A DNA stretch of 10,926 nucleotides, taken from NCBI GenBank assembly GCA_021160685.1, contig JAGHCC010000299.1:1-10926 (forward strand), written 5' to 3'. The DNA is from Desulfobulbaceae bacterium (lineage in GTDB: Bacteria > Desulfobacterota > Desulfobulbia > Desulfobulbales > SURF-16). Of the stretch, positions 1 to 6,517 are shown in pieces; within the stretch, counting starts at the first letter, position 1; every line of letters starts with the position of its first letter. The notes under the pieces are model-generated. The model did no database searches, was not told the DNA's origin, and saw nothing but the letters and a program-made list of their open reading frames with translations. The position numbers and the translations under genes were made by a program.

Positions 1-252
1 AATCCCAACAGGGGCCGGATCACCCCCAACAGGCACCAGATCAATCCCAACAGGGGCAGGATCACCCCCAACAGGCGCCAGATCAATCCCAACAGGGGCC
101 GGATCACCCCCAACAGGTACCAGATCAATTGTATCAGGCGCCGACTCAACCACATCAGGCACCAACTCAATCACATCAGGCACCGGCTCAACCTCATCAG
201 GCACCGGCTCAATCACATCAGGCGCCGGCTCAATCCCATCAAGCACCAGATC
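1..252 (-). repeat. Tandem 21-bp coding minisatellite (12 units in window), partly in 42-bp higher-order units
   Basis: Twelve consecutive 21-bp units fill this stretch with no indels, so the reading frame of the pentapeptide lipoprotein is kept. The six leftmost units alternate in two types, making three 42-bp copies (1-42, 43-84, 85-126) that differ from each other at only one or two bases. Units further right (127-252) are more diverged, and the sequence beyond 252 no longer fits. The array continues past the left edge. Each unit encodes seven residues of the form [ILV/G]-[D/E]-x-[VA]-P-[VD]-x. Confidence 0.95.
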
Positions 253-1311
253 AATCCCTTTAGCCTTGTCAAAATTTGCCCTTTGCGTAATAGCATCTGT
301 CAGATCAGCATCGGTAAAGTCGGCCTTATAACAGTCGGCTTTGACAAGAAAGGCATTTTTTAGATTAGCGCCGGACAAATTGGCTCTGGTCAATATGGCC
401 CAGTGAAGATTGGCACCGGAAAGATCTGCACCGGAAAGATCCGCCTGGACAAGATTTGCTTCCGCCAGGTTGGCACCGGACAAGTTAGCACCGGACAGAT
501 TCGCTTTGGCAAGATTAGCCAGGGAAAGATCGGCGCCACTGAGATTGGCGCCGGAAAGATCTGCTTTCTTCAACACTGCCTTCTGCAAATCCACGCCGCT
601 CAGATCACACGTTGAACAGTTCTTTGTTTCGAGAAGGCGCTTATGTGCTTCGCTACGGGCAGGCTCTTTCACTTCTCCAGAATCACCACCAAAGCTCATA
701 AAATCGTACCAATGACTCTCCTGCTCCTTAAACTTGGCAGGCGGCTGGGCTTCCTTGACGACAACAGAGCTGGATTCTGCCGATGGATCCTTTTCCTTTC
801 TGGGAAAAATTAAAAAATCATACCAATGTTCTTCCTGGGCCTGTGCCGGCGCCTCTACAGCCTTTTTTGTCGGAGAGGCCGATTCAAAGGAATCATTGAA
901 AACTTCATGGGAGAGAGTAAAGGTATATTCAAGTCCCCCATCTCCCCGGAAAGCCTGATAGCTGTCATTCATTTTTAAAATCGAATAACAAATTTTGTCT
1001 CCATCGCCCCAGTCCTTAAATTGCAGACAAAGTTGATCACCCTTGGAGATCTGCCATCTGCCGTCACTGCTTTCCCCCTTGTTGTTCTCCGCCTGGATTT
1101 GCCCGTTTTCCTGACAGAAAACATCGGCCTCCAGGGATTGATCCCAAGTTGTCATATGCAGGGTATTATCTGATACCAGCTGAATCAACTGATTTCCTGT
1201 AAGTTGCTTTGCTCCTGCCTTCCTGGAATTTTTGATGGTCAAATTTTGTGCGCATCCACAAAAAACAAAAAGAAACAGGAGAAAGAGAAGAATGGTTTTT
1301 TTCTGATTCAT
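1..1311 (-). CDS. Pentapeptide-repeat lipoprotein with a C-terminal heptapeptide-repeat tail (3' end outside window)
   Basis: I read this frame from ATG at 1311; it stays open for 437 codons to the window edge, so the C-terminus is missing. Residues 1-20 are a lipoprotein signal (MNQKK, hydrophobic core, FCGC, with Cys20 as likely lipidation site). Residue 21 is Ala rather than Asp, which favours the outer membrane. Residues about 36-132 form a Cys-containing, probably beta-rich domain that loosely resembles the DUF995 type (low certainty). Residues 145-222 are a Pro/Glu/Ser linker with two copies of HWYDF (162-166 and 200-204). Residues about 232-351 are roughly 23 pentapeptide repeats (A-D/N-L-S-G), which should fold as a right-handed quadrilateral beta-helix. 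From about 354 a seven-residue repeat such as IEPVPDV or GDPAPVG takes over. No clear ribosome binding site is visible upstream. Function is unknown; a surface, adhesion or scaffold role is a guess. A strong terminator separates it from the pilus operon. Confidence 0.85.
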   Translation of the reverse strand, partial: MNQKKTILLFLLFLFVFCGCAQNLTIKNSRKAGAKQLTGNQLIQLVSDNTLHMTTWDQSLEADVFCQENGQIQAENNKGESSDGRWQISKGDQLCLQFKDWGDGDKICYSILKMNDSYQAFRGDGGLEYTFTLSHEVFNDSFESASPTKKAVEAPAQAQEEHWYDFLIFPRKEKDPSAESSSVVVKEAQPPAKFKEQESHWYDFMSFGGDSGEVKEPARSEAHKRLLETKNCSTCDLSGVDLQKAVLKKADLSGANLSGADLSLANLAKANLSGANLSGANLAEANLVQADLSGADLSGANLHWAILTRANLSGANLKNAFLVKADCYKADFTDADLTDAITQRANFDKAKGIDLVLDGIEPAPDVIEPVPDEVEPVPDVIELVPDVVESAPDTIDLVPVGGDPAPVGIDLAPVGGDPAPVGIDLVPVGGDPAPVGI

Positions 1312-1436
1312 GACATAGTTGGTACGTTGATTGGTTAATTTATTTTTCTAAAAGAAAGCGGGGCTCAATATACCACAAATTGAAAGTGAATAAATAGAAA
1401 GTTCTCTTCCTCCAGCCTGAAACTTTAATTTTATTG

Positions 1437-1465
1437 CCCGTTTCCACGCTCTGCGTAGAAACGGG
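1437..1465 (-). repeat. REP-like imperfect palindrome
   Basis: The outer arms CCCGTTTC (1437-1444) and GAAACGGG (1458-1465) are perfect complements. The inner arms ACGC (1446-1449) and GCGT (1453-1456) also pair, leaving a 3-nt loop. The one mismatch (1445 against 1457) becomes a G-U pair when the minus strand folds. The core CCACGCTCTGCGT resembles short interspersed palindromes I associate with proteobacterial intergenic regions. It is followed by a run of nine C (1477-1485). There is no T tract, so it is unlikely to be a terminator. Confidence 0.6.
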
Positions 1466-1500
1466 ACAAACAACCACCCCCCCCCTGCTTTGTGCTTTTC

Positions 1501-1550
1501 AAAACAAAAAGGGGTTAAATGCGATTATCAGCATTTAACCCCTTTTTGTT
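1501..1550 (-). terminator. Intrinsic terminator of the pilus operon, potentially bidirectional
   Basis: There is a perfect 20-bp inverted repeat, with arms 1503-1522 and 1531-1550 and an 8-nt loop (1523-1530). The base of the stem is A-rich on one side and T-rich on the other. Transcripts coming from the secretin gene (stop at 1591) meet GGGGTTAAATGC, then its complement, then CCCCTTTTTGTTTT, which is a classical hairpin and U-tract. The same structure could work for plus-strand transcription. Confidence 0.85.
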
Positions 1551-1590
1551 AGTACCTTTTTAACAGCTCTACAAGAGCCGGCCAATCTTT

Positions 1591-3240
1591 CTACAAACTA
1601 TGAATCACCGGACGCAGAATAATAACGAGTTCAGATTTACGAAATACGTCTCCGTTTTGCATAAAAAGTTTTCCGGCAACATCACCGAGCCCGACAACCT
1701 TATTCTCATCATAGGCTTCTCTGTCGTCAATCAAGCCGCCGATGACGAGCATTTCACCATTTTTCACCCTGACATTGGTATTCATTTCCCTGATCCTCAC
1801 CCTGGGCAGACCGATCACACCGCCATCACCAAAGGTAACCGTCTCAATGGGATCCTGCTCAAGGCTTGAGGTGACCGGCGTCAGGTTAAGAACGACCTCT
1901 TTATCTTCGACAATGGTGGCGACAATACCCAACCCAAGACCGGACATCACAGTTCCAGGTTCGGCGGTATAGGTGCGAACACCTGTATCGGAATCAACAT
2001 CAACGCTGACACTCTCAATAAAACGAATCGTTGTGCCGATTGAAATCATGGCCGGCTGGCCGTTCATGCAATTGATACGCGGATTGGACAGAACTTCCAC
2101 GCTGCCCTGCTGCGTCATGGCATCGAGAAAAAATTCAAAAGAGTAAGAATTCAACGTGAAGAATTTATTCGTGGTGCCATTGTCATGGTAATTAGGATTC
2201 AGCTTTTGAAAATCAAAATTACCGACAAAACCATTGGCCAGATCGGCTGACTGTTCCAGCAGTTTTGCCCAGTCAATTCCGGTTCGATTATCAGCGGCGA
2301 GAGTGACTTCGACAATCTTTGCCTCAATAGTTACCTGTCGAAAAAGTTCTGTTTTTAAATTGTTGATATAAGCTGCACACTGCTCCATAATGGAGTGAGG
2401 TGCCGTCACGGTAATCATGCCGACACTCTTATCAATGAAATAAAATCCCTCACCTGTGGCATAGGTTGCCGTAGACGCGGTTTCTTCACCCCCGGCCGAC
2501 TCGGTCGCCACCTCACCTGTCCGACCGCTCCATATCTGCAGGATTTTATCGAGATTGCCTTTGATGCTTTTCCAGACATCAAGAGCCTCATCTTCAGAAA
2601 GGGAGTTCTTCAGATCAAGGGTACCGGTCATCTGATGATCATCCCCGCCCGTACCACCGAGAACATCACCTCCGACAGCAGTGGAATAAGTTGAGGCCAT
2701 GGCCGGAACAGCAATATAAAATTTTCTTGTCTCCTTATTTTTGATAACCAGGGTCTGACCTTTCACCTCGTAATGATAATCAACTTGTCGCAAAATATTA
2801 TCGATGGCTGCAAAGAAATCGTCTTCGGCCCGAATATGAACATCAACAAGAAATTTCTGGTTTACATCACTGGCCCAGCTGATATTCATATTATGAAATT
2901 TTGCCAATTTTTTCATAATATCCCGCAACGACACAGGCTCCACAGACGAGATGTCGGCGCCCACTGGAATTGAAAATTCACTGGCCATATCAAGCTGATC
3001 AACATCATCAAGCAGAAATGTCGGATTCTGAAATCTCGGGGGCAACTCCTCGCTCTTTTCAGCCGCTTGCTGCTCCATATCATGCTCCGCCAACACATCA
3101 CGGGCTCCGGCAGTGCTCTGCTCCACAAACTCGCGCACTTTCTGTTCGTTATGTGAAGACGTTGGAGCACAGGCCGCCAGAAGAGAGAGAAGCAGGGCAA
3201 GGACAAAAGCGGAACAAATAAATTTTCCCGTATCTTTCAT
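1591..3240 (-). CDS. pilQ: Outer-membrane lipoprotein secretin of the type IV pilus (PilQ/MshL-like)
   Basis: This is the outer-membrane channel through which the pilus fibre leaves the cell. I chose ATG at 3240 (MKDTGKF, 549 aa); an in-frame TTG at 3252 would add four residues with no better ribosome binding site. Numbered from that TTG, residues 14-28 are a lipoprotein signal ending in LAAC, so Cys28 is probably lipidated. Residues about 93-172 look like an N0/STN domain. A Gly/Thr-rich linker follows at about 190-265, and the secretin domain spans about 305-551. Recognisable secretin elements are VTIEAKIVEV, VLSNPRI near 387-393, the GIVATI and LNLTPV strands, RIREMNTNVRVKNGEMLVIGGL, and a final ELVIILRPVI. 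The AMIN domains of classical PilQ are absent here and lie in the gene upstream. In form it resembles MshL more than a long PilQ. The operon's terminator lies 41 bp downstream of its stop. Confidence 0.9.
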   Translation of the reverse strand: MKDTGKFICSAFVLALLLSLLAACAPTSSHNEQKVREFVEQSTAGARDVLAEHDMEQQAAEKSEELPPRFQNPTFLLDDVDQLDMASEFSIPVGADISSVEPVSLRDIMKKLAKFHNMNISWASDVNQKFLVDVHIRAEDDFFAAIDNILRQVDYHYEVKGQTLVIKNKETRKFYIAVPAMASTYSTAVGGDVLGGTGGDDHQMTGTLDLKNSLSEDEALDVWKSIKGNLDKILQIWSGRTGEVATESAGGEETASTATYATGEGFYFIDKSVGMITVTAPHSIMEQCAAYINNLKTELFRQVTIEAKIVEVTLAADNRTGIDWAKLLEQSADLANGFVGNFDFQKLNPNYHDNGTTNKFFTLNSYSFEFFLDAMTQQGSVEVLSNPRINCMNGQPAMISIGTTIRFIESVSVDVDSDTGVRTYTAEPGTVMSGLGLGIVATIVEDKEVVLNLTPVTSSLEQDPIETVTFGDGGVIGLPRVRIREMNTNVRVKNGEMLVIGGLIDDREAYDENKVVGLGDVAGKLFMQNGDVFRKSELVIILRPVIHSL

Positions 3241-3314
3241 AATGAGTACCAACTTGTTGCTTTAGGATTTCGTAATAGTTCACCGGGAGTATAAACTTTG
3301 GTAAACTCAGGGCT

Positions 3315-3376
3315 GTAAGGGTTTACCAGTGCCTTAAATTCGTTCGTTCGGAGATGAGGTGCTGGTGAACCCTTAC
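3315..3376 (+). repeat. GTAAG...CTTAC hairpin element (plus orientation), between the AMIN/TPR gene and the secretin gene
   Basis: Arms 3315-3334 and 3357-3376 pair over 20 positions around a 22-nt loop. The three non-Watson-Crick positions are all G-U pairs in the plus-strand transcript and would be A-C mismatches on the other strand. The arm ends (GTAAGGGTTTACCAGTGCC and GGTGCTGGTGAACCCTTAC) closely match those of the element at 10371-10478. A weaker copy of the end motif, GTAATAGTTCACC, lies at 3272-3284. GGTAAAC at 3300-3306 could also pair with GTTTACC at 3321-3327, giving a competing fold. Confidence 0.7.
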
Positions 3377-3398
3377 AAGATTTCTGCCTGGACTTTTA

Positions 3399-5297
3399 TT
3401 ACAGACCCAGACGATTTTGAATATAGACTTTTAAGTTTTCAGGCATCGCATCGCCTGAATAAAGAGCGGAACGGTATTCTGCATCAGCAAGATCTTTTTG
3501 GCCGAGCTTATCGTAAAGACGTGCCTTGGAAATCATAATCTGCAGAGAACTGCCAAAGGCCTGCTCATACCTCTGCAGAAGATTTAGCGCCGCTTCATAA
3601 CTCTGATTCTGCTCACAAAAGGCAGCATAGCTTGCCAGGGCCTGTTTCGACGGATTGTGCGTGTTGACGGCAATGTCAAAATAGCCCTTTGCTTCCTGAA
3701 CTTTTTCAAGATTGGCCAGACTGATTGCTGCGGTTAAAGCCGCTTTCGCGTTGTCAGGATCAAATTTTAATGCCTTTTGGGCGTAATGGGCGGCTTTAGC
3801 ATTCAGGCCTAGACGGCCAAGGCAGAGAGAAGCGATTCGATCGGCTAGCTTACTGTTTTCAGGCCATAAGACCATGGCTTTTTCATACAACGCCACCGCA
3901 CCCTGATAGTCTTTTTCTTTTTCAAAATCCCTGGCCTGGCGGATCAATCTTTTTGCCTCCAGTTTTTCCCTGGGCACATCAAGCCGTTTCCGAACCTTTA
4001 ACGGATCTGTATCCATCTCTATTTGCAAATTCGCAGAGGTATTTTCAGGCCAGGTAAACCCTTTGTCTTTAGGCGAAATGACAATGGTGTTAAATCGTTC
4101 CTCTTTTTGCAGGTCTTTCAGATTCAAGATGATATCCAAGGCAAAATCCCAGGGGACATCATTTAAGGCAAGGGTCAGGGAGCCGTTCACCGACTCATCA
4201 ACAACTATATTGCGTTTACTGATTTCACCGATTAAGCGGAAAACATTATGGAGATCGATTTTAAAAAAATCCATGGAAATTTTCTGGGCATTGTATCCTC
4301 CAAAAGCTGAGAACTCAGGACTTTTCTTTTGTTTGCCGGAAGAGGAGGATGCTGTTTTCCTCGGCGCTGATTTTTTTACGGAAGCCGATTTCAGAACAGA
4401 CTGTTTTTTCCTGTCTTTAGAAAGAGAAGCCTGTTTCTGCTCAGGCGCAACAAGACCAGTCGCAACAAGTGCGCTTACCGGATCCATTTCTTTCTTCGGG
4501 GGTGCTTGAATAATCACGTCCAGGCCATTGTCCTTCTGCTCAATGTCATAATCGAAAAGAGTGTCAAGGGTTGAACCTAGAACAAGTCGAACGCCGGAAG
4601 AGATGTCCAACATTTCTGTCCTGACACTCCCTAAAGGCGAATCACCAACCACAAACTCTGTTTTTTTCATTTCCATGTCAGGCAGATCAAGCAGCAAACG
4701 ATGGGGATGCCCCATGCTTTTTGCAAGCCGGGTTGTGGTAAATTCCTTTATGGGACCGTCCGCCAAGATATGTAGCCGTGTTTCAAGAGCAGTCATCTCA
4801 ACCGTAATCTTGCGAATAACGCGCAACTTTTGCGGCTGGCTATCGTTCTCTTCCTTGAGCTGACCAAATTGGACCACGATATCATTTTCTTCACGAACAA
4901 CGCTGTAATCCCTGTTTTCGGCAAAAAGAAGTTGCAGCTGGACGATCTTGGGCACCTGACCTGCAATGACATTCCCTTTTATAAGGCTTACCGGACCTGC
5001 GGTAAACTCCAGGGGCAGACCTGCCGATTCCGACAAAAAGCCGTCAGCAATATCAATAACAAGCCGGGCAGGATTAAAAAGTTCATAAACGGTAAAAACC
5101 GGAGACGTTTCACCCTGAATGCGCAGGTGATTATGATCCGCCTTCTCCCATTGGATCTTCTGGATATGATATTCTTTATTTTTTTCCGCACCCTTTTCGA
5201 TGACAGCCTGTGAGGTCATGGGTACACCCAGGACCAGAGCCAAGGTCAGCAGAACTCCAACCTGAAAAAATTGATTCATTTTAACTTTCAGGGTCAT
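3399..5297 (-). CDS. Periplasmic AMIN-AMIN-N0-TPR pilus assembly protein (PilQ N-terminal-like)
   Basis: I chose ATG at 5297 (MTLKVKMNQ, 632 aa) because GGGGAG sits 7 nt upstream and the stop of the preceding pilP is just ahead of it; an in-frame ATG at 5312 would overlap pilP by 14 bp. Residue numbers below count from 5312. Residues about 12-36 are a Sec signal peptide (cleavage likely after SQA). Residues about 48-150 and 163-270 are two AMIN-like domains, which in PilQ proteins bind peptidoglycan or septal wall. A Lys/Ser/Pro-rich linker covers 290-332. Residues about 345-415 form an N0/STN domain (MDFFKIDLHNVFRLIGEISK). Residues about 450-625 are roughly five TPRs. No secretin barrel is present. 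This is the front half of a PilQ joined to TPRs where N1 and the barrel would be expected. I infer that it docks the secretin and may replace a TPR pilotin such as PilF or Tgl. It lies directly upstream of the secretin gene. Confidence 0.85.
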   Translation of the reverse strand: MTLKVKMNQFFQVGVLLTLALVLGVPMTSQAVIEKGAEKNKEYHIQKIQWEKADHNHLRIQGETSPVFTVYELFNPARLVIDIADGFLSESAGLPLEFTAGPVSLIKGNVIAGQVPKIVQLQLLFAENRDYSVVREENDIVVQFGQLKEENDSQPQKLRVIRKITVEMTALETRLHILADGPIKEFTTTRLAKSMGHPHRLLLDLPDMEMKKTEFVVGDSPLGSVRTEMLDISSGVRLVLGSTLDTLFDYDIEQKDNGLDVIIQAPPKKEMDPVSALVATGLVAPEQKQASLSKDRKKQSVLKSASVKKSAPRKTASSSSGKQKKSPEFSAFGGYNAQKISMDFFKIDLHNVFRLIGEISKRNIVVDESVNGSLTLALNDVPWDFALDIILNLKDLQKEERFNTIVISPKDKGFTWPENTSANLQIEMDTDPLKVRKRLDVPREKLEAKRLIRQARDFEKEKDYQGAVALYEKAMVLWPENSKLADRIASLCLGRLGLNAKAAHYAQKALKFDPDNAKAALTAAISLANLEKVQEAKGYFDIAVNTHNPSKQALASYAAFCEQNQSYEAALNLLQRYEQAFGSSLQIMISKARLYDKLGQKDLADAEYRSALYSGDAMPENLKVYIQNRLGL

Positions 5298-5298
5298 T

Positions 5299-5907
5299 TT
5301 ACATCTCCCCATCTTTCTTTAACACCATTTGAACGGTGTGATGTCTTGTTTTACCCGAGGTCGTTTGAAAACTTTGTTTTATGATCACCATGTTAGCGGT
5401 AATCCGGTCAACAATTCCTGATCTGCCAATTTTTGTTCCCTTACGGAGGACATATCCCATGCCGACAGAATCTTGAACCATGGCCAGCGGGCCTTCTTCT
5501 GCAAAAATAAGAGCGACCAGGGTCAGCTGACCTGCTTCATACTGGCGCATTCCAGTTAACTCTTCTTCCTCAAAACCCATTTCCGTCTGGACAACCTGTT
5601 CGGAAATAAAAGGCATAAAAGGATCCAATCGCCCCTCTCTTTTGTAAACAAACGTATTAATGGAACCAGAAAGCATTTTTTCCAATTCAACAACATTCTC
5701 GGGGAGACAGCCTGCTTCTTTTGCCGAGGATGAATTTGATTTCGAAACGGGTACGGGATTTGCGCAAACAGAGCTGTATCCCCAAAAGACAATGACACAG
5801 CAAGAGCAAACAAGCGCAAGCATCCGCTTAATGGAACAGCAGGGAAATATGGAAGAAATTGAAATCATGTTTTCCGTCAGTCGGCTATTTTTTTTTCTTT
5901 TTTTCAT
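5299..5907 (-). CDS. pilP: Type IV pilus assembly protein PilP
   Basis: PilP is the periplasmic link between the PilN-PilO inner-membrane complex and the N0 region of the secretin. From ATG at 5907 the product is 202 aa. The typical PilP layout is present: an unstructured stretch after the signal, the conserved GRLDPFMPF (residues 92-100), then a compact beta-domain at about 119-198 (GMRQYEAGQLTLVALI ... GYVLRKGTKIG ... VDRITANMVIIKQ). The start is uncertain. ATG at 5907 overlaps pilO by 23 bp with GGAAAG ahead of it. ATG at 5868 (MISISS) has GGA close upstream and gives a shorter n-region. The hydrophobic segment 29-48 is unusually Cys-rich (CSCC, SSVCA) and has no good lipobox, whereas many PilP proteins are lipoproteins. 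Cleavage after SVCA is plausible. Its stop lies just before the start of the AMIN/TPR gene. Confidence 0.88.
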   Translation of the reverse strand: MKKRKKNSRLTENMISISSIFPCCSIKRMLALVCSCCVIVFWGYSSVCANPVPVSKSNSSSAKEAGCLPENVVELEKMLSGSINTFVYKREGRLDPFMPFISEQVVQTEMGFEEEELTGMRQYEAGQLTLVALIFAEEGPLAMVQDSVGMGYVLRKGTKIGRSGIVDRITANMVIIKQSFQTTSGKTRHHTVQMVLKKDGEM

Positions 5908-6517
5908 CAGTCTTTCCAGAAGACTCGATAAAGCGGTAGGTAACCAGATTAAATTTTGTATTCAGGATCATCTCCCCGTCCTCTTTTTTTGGGGAACTCA
6001 TATTGATGCTGGAAACAGAAACGATCCTGGAGAGTTTGCTGATTTCATAAAGAAAAACACCCACATTATGATAAGGGCCGCGCACCTGAATATCCACGGG
6101 GATTTCCGCGTAAAATTCTTTGAAAACCTCTGATTTCGGTTTAAACGTCTCAACCTCCAGACCCGAGCTTGTTCCCTTGCTGGAAATACTAGTTAACAGA
6201 GTTGGTATTTCCTGCTGCTGAGGCAGAAACTGAGATGCCATCTTAAACATCTCGGTTGTCTCTTTCATTTCAGCTTTATGCTTCTCGAGATTTCTAACTG
6301 TTGCCTCAACCCGTTTTATTTCCTGCTCCAACCTCTGCTCTTTGGCCCTTAACTGCTTAATTTCTTTACTTTTAGGGGTATAACTCAGAAAATAAAAGGC
6401 AAGGGCCGGAACAAGGACTGCAACAATACAAATCCCTATTTTATGTTTTTGATTGAGACGGGCAACCTTGTTATCGAGAAACGAGTTGACGGCCTCTTTT
6501 GTCTTGTTTGCTTTCAT
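5885..6517 (-). CDS. pilO: Type IV pilus assembly protein PilO
   Basis: PilO is a bitopic inner-membrane protein that pairs with PilN in the periplasm to form the alignment platform. The 210-aa product has a short cytoplasmic N-terminus, one transmembrane segment at about 27-45, a coiled coil at about 50-95 rich in Lys and Glu, and a ferredoxin-like periplasmic domain at about 100-197 (FLPQQQEIPTLLTSISSKG, IPVDIQVRGPYHNVGVFLYEISKL). It starts with ATG immediately after the pilN stop (TAAATG), so translation is probably coupled. The last codons form A7-G-A9 before TAG and overlap the likely start of pilP. The product length is normal for PilO. Confidence 0.92.
   Translation of the reverse strand: MKANKTKEAVNSFLDNKVARLNQKHKIGICIVAVLVPALAFYFLSYTPKSKEIKQLRAKEQRLEQEIKRVEATVRNLEKHKAEMKETTEMFKMASQFLPQQQEIPTLLTSISSKGTSSGLEVETFKPKSEVFKEFYAEIPVDIQVRGPYHNVGVFLYEISKLSRIVSVSSINMSSPKKEDGEMILNTKFNLVTYRFIESSGKTDEKKKKK

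Noticed and set aside
1..252. CRISPR array
   Set aside because: The 21-bp units are directly adjacent with no spacers, stay in frame and encode a protein repeat.
403..958. Plus-strand open frames opposite the pentapeptide-repeat gene
   Set aside because: They are antisense shadows. The minus-strand frame has a lipoprotein signal and clear pentapeptide repeats, and the plus-strand translations only mirror the repeat.
1361..1400. Promoter for the pentapeptide lipoprotein (TATATT on the minus strand near 1372-1367)
   Set aside because: A plausible -10 box is present but no -35 box at a sensible distance, so it is too weak to annotate.
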